Source of the DNA: Gramella jeungdoensis
Lineage (GTDB): Bacteria > Bacteroidota > Bacteroidia > Flavobacteriales > Flavobacteriaceae
Direction of reading: 5' to 3'
Length of the DNA: 64,000 nucleotides
Assembly: GCF_023805255.1 (NCBI RefSeq)
Contig: NZ_JAMSCK010000001.1
Span: 620,001-684,000 of the forward strand
The position numbers and the translations under genes are program-made. A model generated the notes under the pieces. It did not search any database and had not been told where the DNA came from. It saw only the letters and a list, made by a program, of their open reading frames with translations. How positions within the stretch are numbered: position 1 is the first letter of the stretch; the number at the start of each line of letters is the position of its first letter. Below, piece after piece: positions 7,401-15,914 of this stretch.

Positions 7401-9239
7401 ATGAAAAGATTAATATATCTCCTCGCTTTAATTATGAGTTCGAATTCTTTTGGTCAAATTGAAAAAATAGAGCCTCCATTCTGGTGGAGCGATATGCACC
7501 TGGAAGAATTACAAATAATGGTATATGGGAAAAATATAAGTGAGTATCGTGTAAGTGCAAAGGCTCCGATGGTGATCAATAATATACGCAGAACGGAAAA
7601 CCCTAATTACCTTTTTATAACTGTTAATTCGCGAGAACTGAAGCCTGGAAAGTATACCCTTGATTTTAGTATGGAAGGGGGAGAGTCTTTTCAGCAAACC
7701 TATGAGTTAAAAGGACGAGAGGAAAATTCAGCCGATAGAAAAGGCTTTGATGCTTCAGATGTGATTTATTTGATTATGCCAGACAGGTTTGCAAACGGCA
7801 ATCCGGAAAATAATTCTCATCCTGAAATGCAGGAAAAAGCTAACAGGCAAGAGCAGGGAGGTCGGCATGGAGGTGATATCCAGGGGGTAATAGATCATCT
7901 CGACTATTTAAATGATCTTGGGGTTACTGCTCTTTGGAGTACACCGTTGCTTGCCGATGACGACCCATCATATTCTTACCATACCTATGCCCAGAGCGAT
8001 GTATATAAAATAGACCCTCGTTATGGCACCAACGAGGATTATCGCAGGCTGGCCGATGAGATGCATAAGCGGGATATGAAGCTTATTATGGATTATGTAA
8101 CCAATCATTGGGGTGCAGAGCACTGGATGATCAAGGATCTTCCTACTTACGACTGGCTTAATCAATTCCCGGGGTATGAGAATTCCAACTATAGAATGAC
8201 CACTCAATACGATCCTCACAGGTCTGGCAGGGATTTCAAATATTGCGTAGACGGATGGTTCACTGGAACCATGCCAGATCTTAATCAGGGAAATCCGCTT
8301 GTGCTTAACTATTTAATTCAAAATGCTATATGGTGGATTGAGTATGCAGGACTGGACGGTTTCAGGGTGGACACCTATTCATACAATGATAAAGAAGGAA
8401 TCGCCAAATGGACCAAAGCCATAATGGACGAATATCCCAGTTTTAATATCGTGGGAGAAGTGTGGATGCACGATCAGGCTCAGATAGCCTACTGGCAAAA
8501 GGATAGTGAAATTGGTGCTATTCAAAGCTATAATTCTCATCTGCCATCTGTGATGGATTTTACCCTTCACGATGCGATTTCAGTTATGTTCAATGAAAAT
8601 GAAGCTTCCTGGGATCGTGGGATGATCAAGGCATACGAGAATTTTGTAAATGATTTTCTTTATCCGGATATCAATAATATTCTCGTTTTCGCTGAGAATC
8701 ATGATACAAATCGTCTAAGTGAAATTTATGACGGGGATATAGCTAAATATAAGCTCGCTATGACCCTGATACTTACTACCAGAGGAATTCCACAATTATA
8801 TTATGGAAGTGAAATTGGGATGAGAGGTAATAAAAGCAAGGGTGATGGGGATATTAGAAGGGATTTCCCAGGTGGGTGGCCGGGAGATGCAAATAATGCT
8901 TTTACCGCTGAAGGAAGAACCAAACTTCAAAATGCTTATCATTCTTTCACCAGGAAATTATTGAAATACAGGAAGAACAGCGAAGTATTACATTTTGGTA
9001 AACTACTTCAGTACCTACCAGATAATAATGTATATGTATACTTCCGATATAATGAAAAAGGTCGGGTGATGGTTGTAATCAACAATAGCGAGGAAAGGCA
9101 GGAGCTTAATCTTTCCAGGTATTCGGAAGGTTTAAAATCACATATTTCGGGGACCGAAATTCTTTCCGGCAAAACACTGGAGTTGAAGGATGCACTTCCT
9201 ATAGAAGGACAAACTTCGATGGTGATCGAATTGCAATAG
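7401..9239 (+). CDS. susA: Periplasmic GH13 neopullulanase/cyclomaltodextrinase-type enzyme (SusA-like)
   Basis: Cleaves alpha-1,4-glucans or cyclodextrins to maltose and glucose in the periplasm. A signal peptide (1-19, ending SNSFGQ) is followed by an N-terminal cyclomaltodextrinase-type beta domain (about 22-103) and a GH13 barrel. The conserved regions are present: DYVTNH (region I), GFRVDTYS with nucleophile D324, GEVW with acid/base E353, and ENHDTN with D435. The 612-residue length matches SusA-type neopullulanases. It lies after maltose phosphorylase and before a second GH13 lipoprotein. Exact product pattern cannot be read from sequence. Confidence 0.92.
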   Translation: MKRLIYLLALIMSSNSFGQIEKIEPPFWWSDMHLEELQIMVYGKNISEYRVSAKAPMVINNIRRTENPNYLFITVNSRELKPGKYTLDFSMEGGESFQQTYELKGREENSADRKGFDASDVIYLIMPDRFANGNPENNSHPEMQEKANRQEQGGRHGGDIQGVIDHLDYLNDLGVTALWSTPLLADDDPSYSYHTYAQSDVYKIDPRYGTNEDYRRLADEMHKRDMKLIMDYVTNHWGAEHWMIKDLPTYDWLNQFPGYENSNYRMTTQYDPHRSGRDFKYCVDGWFTGTMPDLNQGNPLVLNYLIQNAIWWIEYAGLDGFRVDTYSYNDKEGIAKWTKAIMDEYPSFNIVGEVWMHDQAQIAYWQKDSEIGAIQSYNSHLPSVMDFTLHDAISVMFNENEASWDRGMIKAYENFVNDFLYPDINNILVFAENHDTNRLSEIYDGDIAKYKLAMTLILTTRGIPQLYYGSEIGMRGNKSKGDGDIRRDFPGGWPGDANNAFTAEGRTKLQNAYHSFTRKLLKYRKNSEVLHFGKLLQYLPDNNVYVYFRYNEKGRVMVVINNSEERQELNLSRYSEGLKSHISGTEILSGKTLELKDALPIEGQTSMVIELQ

Positions 9240-9275
9240 GTAAATCCAAATAATTAATATTAAAAAAAATAAATA

Positions 9276-10727
9276 ATGAAAAAATTATTCTTTGCGCTTT
9301 TAAGCGTTCTGCTTTTTATCTCCTGTAAAGATGACCCCAAGAAAGATCATTTGGCAGAAGAGAATCAAGATAGTGTAAGCCTGGCTCCTGTAAGTGACGA
9401 AATGATGGAAACCGCCATTATCTATGAAGCAAATATTCGCCAGTATTCACCTGAAGGTACCTTTGATGCGTTTACAAAGGATATCCCTCAGTTAAAGGAG
9501 TTGGGTGTTAAGATCATCTGGCTTATGCCGATCCATCCTATCTCTATGAAGAACCGTAAGGCGACCGGAGGAAAGGATGTTGCTGATATAGAAGATCCGG
9601 AAGAACGAAAAAAATATCTGGGCAGCTATTATTCCATTTCTGATTACACTGCGGTGAATGAAGAGCACGGGAATATGGAAGATTTTGATGAGCTGGTTGA
9701 AACCGCTCATGAGAATGGAATGTATGTTATTCTTGATTGGGTAGCCAATCATACCGGTTGGGATCATCAATGGCTTGAGGATCATCCAGACTGGTATACC
9801 CAGAATGAAAAGGGAGAGCCTATAGACCCTATCAATCCAGACACAGGGGAATCATGGGGTTGGACCGATGTCGCCGATCTTAATTTCGATAATCAGGAAT
9901 TGAGAAAGCAAATGATCCAGGATATGATCTTCTGGGTTAAGGAGCATGACATAGATGGTTATCGTGCCGATGCGGCCCATTCAGTACCCACAGATTTCTG
10001 GGAAACAGCGGCTGATTCTTTGAAAAAATATAAGCCGGTATTTATGCTGGCCGAGGCCGAAAGTCCTAAGGATCTTTTTTATAATGCCTTTGATATGGGA
10101 TATAACTGGGAAGGACATCATGTGATGAATGAGATCGCCCAGGGCAAGAAGACAGCCAAAGATTGGGATAATTATATGAAGAAGATAGACACTACTTTTC
10201 AGGATGACGATTTCCTTATGAATTTTATTACCAATCATGATGAGAATTCCTGGGCAGGAACGGTAAAGGAACGTATGGGGGATGCTTCGGAAGCTATGCT
10301 CGCCATGTCTTATACTATACCCGGCATGCCTTTGATTTACAGTGGGCAGGAATATGATATGGATAAAAGACTGAAATTCTTCGAAAAAGATACCATCCCA
10401 AAACAAAAAGGGAAAGTTTATCCTGTACTGGAAAAGTTAGGTGAGCTGAAAGTAAGTAATCCTGCACTTAATGGAGGAAAGAATGCTGCTTCATACACAG
10501 ATGTAACCAGCTCCCAGGATGATAAGATTCTTGCCTTTAAAAGAGAAAAGAATGGCGAGGAATTATACTATATCGCAAATATGAGTGAAAACCCTGTTTC
10601 CTTCACCATCGACTTAGAAGGGAATTTCAGGGATTATATGAACCAATCTGAAATGAAAATTTCTGCTGACAAATCCATTGAATTTGGTCCCTGGGAATAT
10701 AAGATCCTGTTAGGAACAGAAGAATAA
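9276..10727 (+). CDS. GH13 alpha-amylase lipoprotein
   Basis: Envelope-anchored alpha-amylase that shortens starch or maltodextrins. A lipoprotein signal peptide with lipobox FISC (C17) is followed by an acidic linker (KDDPKKD), which may favour outer-membrane surface display. The barrel has DWVANHTG, GYRADAAH (nucleophile D232), LAEAES (acid/base E260) and NHDENSW (D322), so the catalytic triad is intact. At 483 residues it is shorter than SusG and has no obvious carbohydrate-binding insertion. It ends the operon, with a strong terminator 20 bases downstream. Confidence 0.92.
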   Translation: MKKLFFALLSVLLFISCKDDPKKDHLAEENQDSVSLAPVSDEMMETAIIYEANIRQYSPEGTFDAFTKDIPQLKELGVKIIWLMPIHPISMKNRKATGGKDVADIEDPEERKKYLGSYYSISDYTAVNEEHGNMEDFDELVETAHENGMYVILDWVANHTGWDHQWLEDHPDWYTQNEKGEPIDPINPDTGESWGWTDVADLNFDNQELRKQMIQDMIFWVKEHDIDGYRADAAHSVPTDFWETAADSLKKYKPVFMLAEAESPKDLFYNAFDMGYNWEGHHVMNEIAQGKKTAKDWDNYMKKIDTTFQDDDFLMNFITNHDENSWAGTVKERMGDASEAMLAMSYTIPGMPLIYSGQEYDMDKRLKFFEKDTIPKQKGKVYPVLEKLGELKVSNPALNGGKNAASYTDVTSSQDDKILAFKREKNGEELYYIANMSENPVSFTIDLEGNFRDYMNQSEMKISADKSIEFGPWEYKILLGTEE

Positions 10728-10746
10728 ACCAGCTTTTGCTGTAGTT

Positions 10747-10775
10747 AAAAAAGCCATTTTTGAATGGCTTTTTTT
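10747..10775 (+). terminator. Rho-independent terminator after the amylase operon
   Basis: AAGCCATT (10751-10758), loop of four, AATGGCTT (10763-10770), flanked by A and T runs. A clear intrinsic terminator closing the sugar operon. Confidence 0.85.
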
Positions 10776-11484
10776 ATGCTCTGTTCTTTTGAAGACGATG
10801 TTTAAGTTATATCAAAATTAAAACCTGAAAACATAATCTTTAAGGTTTAATTTCGTTGAATATGGATGGTTAATGTTCTGATTGTAAGTTTTTTATATCG
10901 ATAATGTTAAATTCCGAAAAAAAGTGTAACTATTGACTAATTGCCTCGTCATTTATATAGAACCTGTTATCTAATGAAGATGAAAAGAATTCACTTTCTC
11001 CTGGTATCTGTTATTTTTCTGTCTGTGGCGGCCAAGGTTTCAGTCGCTCCGGAGGAGATACAATATCCAGCTATATCATCAGAGCAAAATGATCAAAAAG
11101 CAGATCGCTTCTTTAAATATAGGGTCAATTACATTCAGTCATACGATAATAGTAAGATTACAAGGTGCAAGATGAGGTCTACCAGTTGTTGCCAGGTTTA
11201 AAGTGAGATCCAGATATATGCGAAAATTGGAGGAATGAAATATCTGTTAGGTTTAACTTTTAGATTTCCTTTTAAATAATTTTAATCAGATATAACAAAA
11301 CATTTAGATATTATTATTGTTAAATAAATGTATTTTGTTTAATTTAAATTATAATTTAATGAAAATACTTAAAGCTGTCTCTTTGTAAAAATATTTGCGT
11401 TGAAATACTGTTAAATTTGAATTAGCCAAATACAAAATTTTCTAGTCTTCGCATTAAAATTTCAAGAGGCAGCTTTATTCTTCT
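10776..11484. other. AT-rich region without a secure gene
   Basis: About 700 bases between the amylase operon terminator and the end of the leftward hydrolase gene. It holds one possible small exported-protein ORF (10974-11201, listed separately). The rest is very AT-rich with only tiny ORFs, scattered TAnnTTTG-like words and no tRNA, repeat array or hairpin strong enough to report. A small RNA cannot be excluded. Confidence 0.5.
10974..11201 (+). CDS. Possible small secreted peptide, unidentified
   Basis: From the ATG at 10974 this encodes 75 residues: a basic start (MKMKRIHF), a hydrophobic stretch (LLVSVIFLSVAA) fitting a signal peptide, then a polar tail ending in three cysteines (RCKMRSTSCC). 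I recognize no family. Upstream, TTGACT (10933-10938), 17 bases and TATAGA (10956-10961) resemble a classical -35/-10 pair and place a start site just before the ATG. A TTG at 10941 would extend the frame but lies inside that promoter-like region. Against it: short, no homologue recalled, AT-rich surroundings. It could be a chance ORF. Confidence 0.4.
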   Translation: MKMKRIHFLLVSVIFLSVAAKVSVAPEEIQYPAISSEQNDQKADRFFKYRVNYIQSYDNSKITRCKMRSTSCCQV

Positions 11485-12291
11485 TTATTTTTCAGGATAC
11501 CAGTCCATTAATTCTACTTCTATATTGCTGTCTCCTTCATTTACTAACTTTTTAAATTTCTCAGTGTCTGAAAAACCATTCTTTCCTCGATAGTGATAAG
11601 GGATCACTTTTTTAGGTTTAAACGCAAGTACTCCTTCTGCCGCCTGATCAACGGGCATCGTATAAGGGAGATTCATAGAAACGATTGCCACATCTATGTC
11701 CTTTAGATTTCGCATTTCGGGAATATCTTCAGTATCCCCAGAGATATATAATCTTTTTCCATTTTTCTCGAGCACATAACCGTTACCTCGTCCTTTTACA
11801 TGCATGGCATCCATGCTTTGAGGTAAATTATACATGGGAATTGCTTTTATGCTGAATCCCATATGATTCTTCGTTTCTCCATTATTTATGGTCACCAGGT
11901 TGTTTTGGAGCTCATCAGGTAATTTTTCCTGAACAGCTTTGGGAACGAAGATCTTTTTATCGCCTATTTCTAATGACTGTAGGGTTTCCGCATTCATATG
12001 ATCTCCATGAATGTCGGTAATTAGTATAAAATCTGGAGTAGGTTGTCCTTCAAAGACTTCTGAACCGCCAACAGGATCGGTATAAAAGATGGTTTTACCC
12101 CATTTAAAGACTCCAGTAGCATGTGAGATCGGTGTAATCTGGATAGTAGTAGAATCTGATTGAGTCTGTCCTTCTTTTTCGGTCATTCTTTCGGCTGTCT
12201 CTTCTGAAGAGCCTTTGTCTCTGGAATCTTTTTCATTTTTGCAGCCAATCAGGATGAGACTTAAAGCGAGTAAAGTAATTATTTTCTTCAT
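11485..12291 (-). CDS. Metallo-beta-lactamase-fold hydrolase lipoprotein
   Basis: Envelope lipoprotein with lipobox LIGC (C17), then a charged linker (about 18-48) and an MBL domain of the UlaG-like/Lactamase_B_2 type. TDPVGG (71-76) is followed by ITDIHGDHM, where the HxHxDH motif reads DxHxDH (D93, H95, D97, H98). Later ligand-region motifs SGDTED and IPYHYRG are present. Substrate is unknown. The 268 residues, 48 of them signal and linker, match the family. An inverted repeat overlaps the start codon (12290-12308), and TACCTTTA just upstream on the reverse strand is a near match to the -7 element, so it is probably transcribed alone. Confidence 0.85.
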   Translation of the reverse strand: MKKIITLLALSLILIGCKNEKDSRDKGSSEETAERMTEKEGQTQSDSTTIQITPISHATGVFKWGKTIFYTDPVGGSEVFEGQPTPDFILITDIHGDHMNAETLQSLEIGDKKIFVPKAVQEKLPDELQNNLVTINNGETKNHMGFSIKAIPMYNLPQSMDAMHVKGRGNGYVLEKNGKRLYISGDTEDIPEMRNLKDIDVAIVSMNLPYTMPVDQAAEGVLAFKPKKVIPYHYRGKNGFSDTEKFKKLVNEGDSNIEVELMDWYPEK

Positions 12292-12308
12292 AGTAAGAAT
12301 TTTACTAT
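12290..12308. promoter_or_regulatory. Inverted repeat at the hydrolase start, next to a -7-like element
   Basis: ATAGTAA (12290-12296), five bases, TTACTAT (12302-12308): a perfect 7-5-7 inverted repeat covering part of the ATG. Reverse-strand TACCTTTA (12315-12308) abuts it, so the repeat lies around the expected transcription start. It could be an operator or a 5-prime hairpin. Confidence 0.4.
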
Positions 12309-12354
12309 AAAGGTAAAGAACCGGGAAGGGCCCGTAAATTCAATTAATAAAGAT

Positions 12355-12816
12355 TTAAGAAAGGTTTAGCTGCATTTTTATATCTCCGCGGGAATAAGGA
12401 CCATTCTCTTCAATTGGGATTTCCTTAAAACCATATTTTTTATAAAGATGGATGGCATTTTCCAGTTTGCGGTTGGAATAAATTATCAATCTATCCCATT
12501 TCATTTCTTTTGCGAATTCAAGGGTATGCTGCATAAGTTTCTGGCCTATTTTTTTTCCTCGATGTTTTGGTTTTACCGCCATCTTGGTGAGTTCAAAAAC
12601 TTTATTCTCCATTCTCATTAGGGCAACACAGCCCAGTATTTCGGAACCCTCTTTTACTAAAAAAATATTTCCACCAGGTTTGATGATATATTTTTCTGGA
12701 TTTCCCAACACTTCTTCATCGTGAGGTTCCACCCAGAAAAACTCCTCCAGCCACTGGAGATTCATATTTTTGAATTCTTCGGAATATTCCGGCTTCCAGG
12801 ATATAATTTGCATCAT
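12355..12816 (-). CDS. GNAT-family N-acetyltransferase
   Basis: Transfers an acyl group from acetyl-CoA to an unknown amine. The 153-residue protein has the GNAT core: the beta4 region (FELTKMAVKP) followed by the pyrophosphate-binding loop HRGKKIGQKLM and the C-terminal KYGFKEIP segment. Two adjacent ATGs (12816 and 12813) are both possible starts. It is divergent from trehalase and separate from the hydrolase. Substrate cannot be inferred. Confidence 0.88.
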   Translation of the reverse strand: MMQIISWKPEYSEEFKNMNLQWLEEFFWVEPHDEEVLGNPEKYIIKPGGNIFLVKEGSEILGCVALMRMENKVFELTKMAVKPKHRGKKIGQKLMQHTLEFAKEMKWDRLIIYSNRKLENAIHLYKKYGFKEIPIEENGPYSRGDIKMQLNLS

Positions 12817-12861
12817 CTATTTTTTAAGTAAAATTAGAAAATCCGCTCAATTAAAGCTTAC

Positions 12862-12893
12862 TTGAAGCAGAATTCTAAATTCACTTATATTTA
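12862..12893 (+). promoter_or_regulatory. Candidate promoter of trehalase
   Basis: TTG (12862-12864), 21 bases, then TATATTTA (12886-12893), one base off the -7 consensus TAnnTTTG. Transcription would start near 12900, fitting the ATG at 12916 and making the in-frame TTG at 12862 the -33 box, not a start codon. Confidence 0.45.
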
Positions 12894-12915
12894 TGAATCT
12901 TTAAATCTTCATCCT

Positions 12916-14544
12916 ATGAAAAAAGAAATCCTGTTTAAGTTAACTCACCTTTTCCTTATACTGTTATTCCTTTCCTGTAAAATAGGTCCTGAACCAGATC
13001 AGGAAATAAAGGCACTGGAAGAAGAGGTGGAGATACTGCCACCAGATGAGCTTTATGGAGACCTTTTTTTTGATACCCAAACTAAAGAAGTTTTTAAAGA
13101 CAGTAAAACCTTTGTAGATGTAGTGCCTCAATATAATGTGGGACTTATAAGGCAAAGGTACAATATGCTTGATGATACCACGAGCGAATCTATTTTTGAA
13201 TTCATAGACCAGCATTTTAAGGTTCCCGCAAATGATTTTGAGTTTAAAACCGACTCCTCATCAATAAAACTTCATATCAGGAAGTTATGGGATGTGTTAA
13301 AGAGACCGTCAGATGAAAGAGTTTCGGGAACCCTTATTCCACTTCCGAATCCATATATAGTTCCTGGAGGACGATTCCGTGAGATATATTATTGGGATAG
13401 CTATTTTACAATGCTGGGTTTACTTGAAGATGGAGAAACTAAAACCATTAGAAATATGGTGGATAATTTCGCTTATCTCATTAATGAATACGGTTTTATT
13501 CCCAACGGGAACCGCACCTATTATCTCGGACGTTCCCAGCCACCATTTTTTGCAATGATGGTAAAGGTTCTGGCTGAAGCTGAGGGAGAAGATGTAATGG
13601 CTGAATACCTTCCGGAACTTGAACGAGAATATAGTTTCTGGATGGATGGGATTTCGGAAATAAATGATGGAAAGGCTTCCAGAAGAATAGTAAAGATGGA
13701 AGGCGGAGAGATCCTTAACAGATATTGGGACGACAATGATACTCCGAGACCTGAAAGTTACAGGGAAGACATAAAAACTGCTGAAAGAGCAGTGGCTAAA
13801 GATCCGGAACTAACAAAAGAGGAGGTATACAGAAACCTTAGAGCTGGAGCCGAATCTGGCTGGGATTTCTCCAGCCGATGGCTTAATAAGGATGAAAATG
13901 GAGAGTTTGATCTTTCAACGATCCATACAATAGATATCGTGCCAGTAGACCTTAATTCGCTGTTATACAATTTGGAGGTTACTATTTCAAGGGCTGCAGA
14001 ACTTTCGGGTAAGGAAGAAAAAGCAAAAGAATTCAGCCAAAAAGCAGAAGCCCGGAAAAAGGCAATTCTCAAATATCACTGGAATGAAGAAGCAGGTTAT
14101 TTTATGGACTATGATTTTAAGAAAAGGGAGAGAACAGAGCGTTATTCTCTTGCCGGAGTCTATCCATTGTTCTTTGAGCTGGCTACAAAGGATCAGGCAG
14201 AAAGGGTAGCGGCAAAAGTTGAAGAGGTCTTTCTCAAGCCTGGAGGAGTGGTCACCACTCCTTATCTAACGGGTGAGCAATGGGATGCACCGAATGGCTG
14301 GGCACCTTTACAATGGATAACCATTCAGGGTCTTGAAAATTACGAGCAGAACGAACTGGCTTCGGAAATTAAATCCCGATGGCTGGAACTGAACAAAGAT
14401 GTTTATCAGCGTACCTATAAAATGCTTGAAAAATATAACGTTGAAGACCTGTCTAAAGAAAGTGGCGGAGGTGAATACCCTACCCAGGATGGATTTGGCT
14501 GGACTAATGGAGTTTATCAGAAACTTTCTTCTGAAGAAAATTAA
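12916..14544 (+). CDS. treA: Trehalase lipoprotein (glycoside hydrolase family 37)
   Basis: Hydrolyses alpha,alpha-trehalose to two glucose in the periplasm or at the outer membrane. Both GH37 signatures are present: PGGRFREIYYWDSY and QWDAPNGWAPLQW. The catalytic acid region reads SGWDFSSRW and the base region GGGEYPTQDGFGWTNG, as in E. coli Tre37A, so it should be active. I chose the ATG at 12916 (542 residues) because it starts directly with a lipoprotein signal (MKKEILF, lipobox FLSC, C22 or near). The frame opens earlier at a TTG (12862), but that lies in a probable promoter. A small DUF1622 gene follows after three bases. Confidence 0.93.
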   Translation: MKKEILFKLTHLFLILLFLSCKIGPEPDQEIKALEEEVEILPPDELYGDLFFDTQTKEVFKDSKTFVDVVPQYNVGLIRQRYNMLDDTTSESIFEFIDQHFKVPANDFEFKTDSSSIKLHIRKLWDVLKRPSDERVSGTLIPLPNPYIVPGGRFREIYYWDSYFTMLGLLEDGETKTIRNMVDNFAYLINEYGFIPNGNRTYYLGRSQPPFFAMMVKVLAEAEGEDVMAEYLPELEREYSFWMDGISEINDGKASRRIVKMEGGEILNRYWDDNDTPRPESYREDIKTAERAVAKDPELTKEEVYRNLRAGAESGWDFSSRWLNKDENGEFDLSTIHTIDIVPVDLNSLLYNLEVTISRAAELSGKEEKAKEFSQKAEARKKAILKYHWNEEAGYFMDYDFKKRERTERYSLAGVYPLFFELATKDQAERVAAKVEEVFLKPGGVVTTPYLTGEQWDAPNGWAPLQWITIQGLENYEQNELASEIKSRWLELNKDVYQRTYKMLEKYNVEDLSKESGGGEYPTQDGFGWTNGVYQKLSSEEN

Positions 14545-14547
14545 ATT

Positions 14548-14916
14548 ATGGAAAACATCGAAGTATATATAAGTTATACGGCTAAATTCATTGAAGTGGC
14601 AGGTGTGCTAACCATAGTTTTAGGTACAGTGCTAGTCCTCGCCAGGTATCTTCTTTCGAAACAGAAAAGTGAAGGCCGATCTTATAAATTGTTAAGACAG
14701 GAACTGGGAAAAGCTATTTTATTAGGACTTGAAATACTGGTTGCTGGTGATATCATTGCTACTGTGGTAACCGAACCTACCATGGATAAGGTCCTTACTT
14801 TGGGAGTTATTGTTCTAATACGGACTTTTCTCAGTATTTCAATTGAAATGGAAATAGAAGGTCGGTTTCCCTGGCAAAGAAACCCGGAAGAGAACAGATT
14901 GGATCACAAATCCTGA
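14548..14916 (+). CDS. DUF1622 family inner-membrane protein
   Basis: A 122-residue protein with three hydrophobic segments (about 14-34, 52-77 and 85-97) and the family pattern of a basic loop (RQELGKAILLGLEILVAGDII) between the first two; I recognize it as DUF1622. Function is unknown. It follows trehalase by three bases and is probably cotranscribed, which may be coincidental. It is convergent with hutG with a one-base gap. Confidence 0.8.
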   Translation: MENIEVYISYTAKFIEVAGVLTIVLGTVLVLARYLLSKQKSEGRSYKLLRQELGKAILLGLEILVAGDIIATVVTEPTMDKVLTLGVIVLIRTFLSISIEMEIEGRFPWQRNPEENRLDHKS

Positions 14917-14917
14917 C

Positions 14918-15913
14918 TTATTCAGCTATAAAATCACTCACAAAATAGGAAAGGGTTTTTCCTACCTGTCCGGTACTCATTTCATCAGGTGCTGCTTCAC
15001 AAATATGAAAATAAGCACAGTTCTCATTTTTAGAAATCATATTTATAAAATTCCTTATCTGATTTATGCTAAAGCCTGAGGGGGATTTTGCACTGCTTGG
15101 GAAATCTGCAATCGCATCGCAGTCAAGTTCGAAACCAAATTTTGAATCATCAATATTCTCGATGCATTTCTGAAACCTTCTGTTAAGCTCATCAGGAAAT
15201 TGAAGAAGTTCTTCCGCGAGCAAAAACTCCAGGTTTTCAGAGAAATCCATTTCTTTAAAAATATATTCTGGAGTATAATTCTTGTGAAGCCCAAAAACCG
15301 AATACTTGCATAAGAACTGTCCTTCTATAGCATAACTAAAGCCATTTCCGCTATGGCGATGTTCGAGTTGTCTTAAATCAGTATGCGCATCAATATTGAT
15401 AATATTAATCGGGGCGTTGGTCGCCTTTGCAGCTCCCTTGATATTTCCGTATGCATTATTATGCCCGCCTCCGATAATGATCGGGATCTTTCCTGCAGAA
15501 ATTATTATCTCTATTAATTCTGCAACCATTTGGTCGATCTCCTTTACCAGGTCTCCCAGTTTCAGAAGATAATTTGGATCTGTAGTATCAATATTGGCTG
15601 CTTTTTGCATGAACCCTTTACATTCCAGTTCGCCTAAAAGCAAAAGCTTATTGGGATCATTAAAACGGTTCACCTGGATATTTATCAGGGCTCCCAGCAG
15701 ACTTTTCCAGGCTTTTGAAGTTCCCGGCTTTCCATGATTGGCCCTAACTCCAATATCTTCCGGAATTCCTAAAAGCACATATTGAGCAGAAGTGTTTTTA
15801 AGTTCATCCAGGCTACTTACAAACTGGACCTTTTCTCCGAATTTAACCTCTCCCTTTCTTTTTGAGATCAGTTTTTCAATATCTGCCGGTTTATAGATCT
15901 TTAATGCTTCCAT
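14918..15913 (-). CDS. hutG: Formimidoylglutamase / arginase-family ureohydrolase
   Basis: Last step of histidine degradation, hydrolysing N-formimidoyl-glutamate to glutamate and formamide. The arginase-fold metal ligands are visible: GGGHNNAYG (H151), NIDAHTDLR (D175, H177, D179) and ELDCDAI near residue 265. I start at the ATG at 15913 (331 residues, MEALKIYKP), one base after the hutI stop; an in-frame GTG-type start upstream would overlap hutI. The neighbour imidazolonepropionase makes formimidoylglutamase more likely than arginase or agmatinase. Confidence 0.87.
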   Translation of the reverse strand: MEALKIYKPADIEKLISKRKGEVKFGEKVQFVSSLDELKNTSAQYVLLGIPEDIGVRANHGKPGTSKAWKSLLGALINIQVNRFNDPNKLLLLGELECKGFMQKAANIDTTDPNYLLKLGDLVKEIDQMVAELIEIIISAGKIPIIIGGGHNNAYGNIKGAAKATNAPINIINIDAHTDLRQLEHRHSGNGFSYAIEGQFLCKYSVFGLHKNYTPEYIFKEMDFSENLEFLLAEELLQFPDELNRRFQKCIENIDDSKFGFELDCDAIADFPSSAKSPSGFSINQIRNFINMISKNENCAYFHICEAAPDEMSTGQVGKTLSYFVSDFIAE

Positions 15914-15914
15914 C

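Noticed and set aside
9981-10406. A 141-codon reverse-strand ORF inside the GH13 lipoprotein
   Set aside because: It lies opposite the catalytic region of a clear amylase; no domain or start context.
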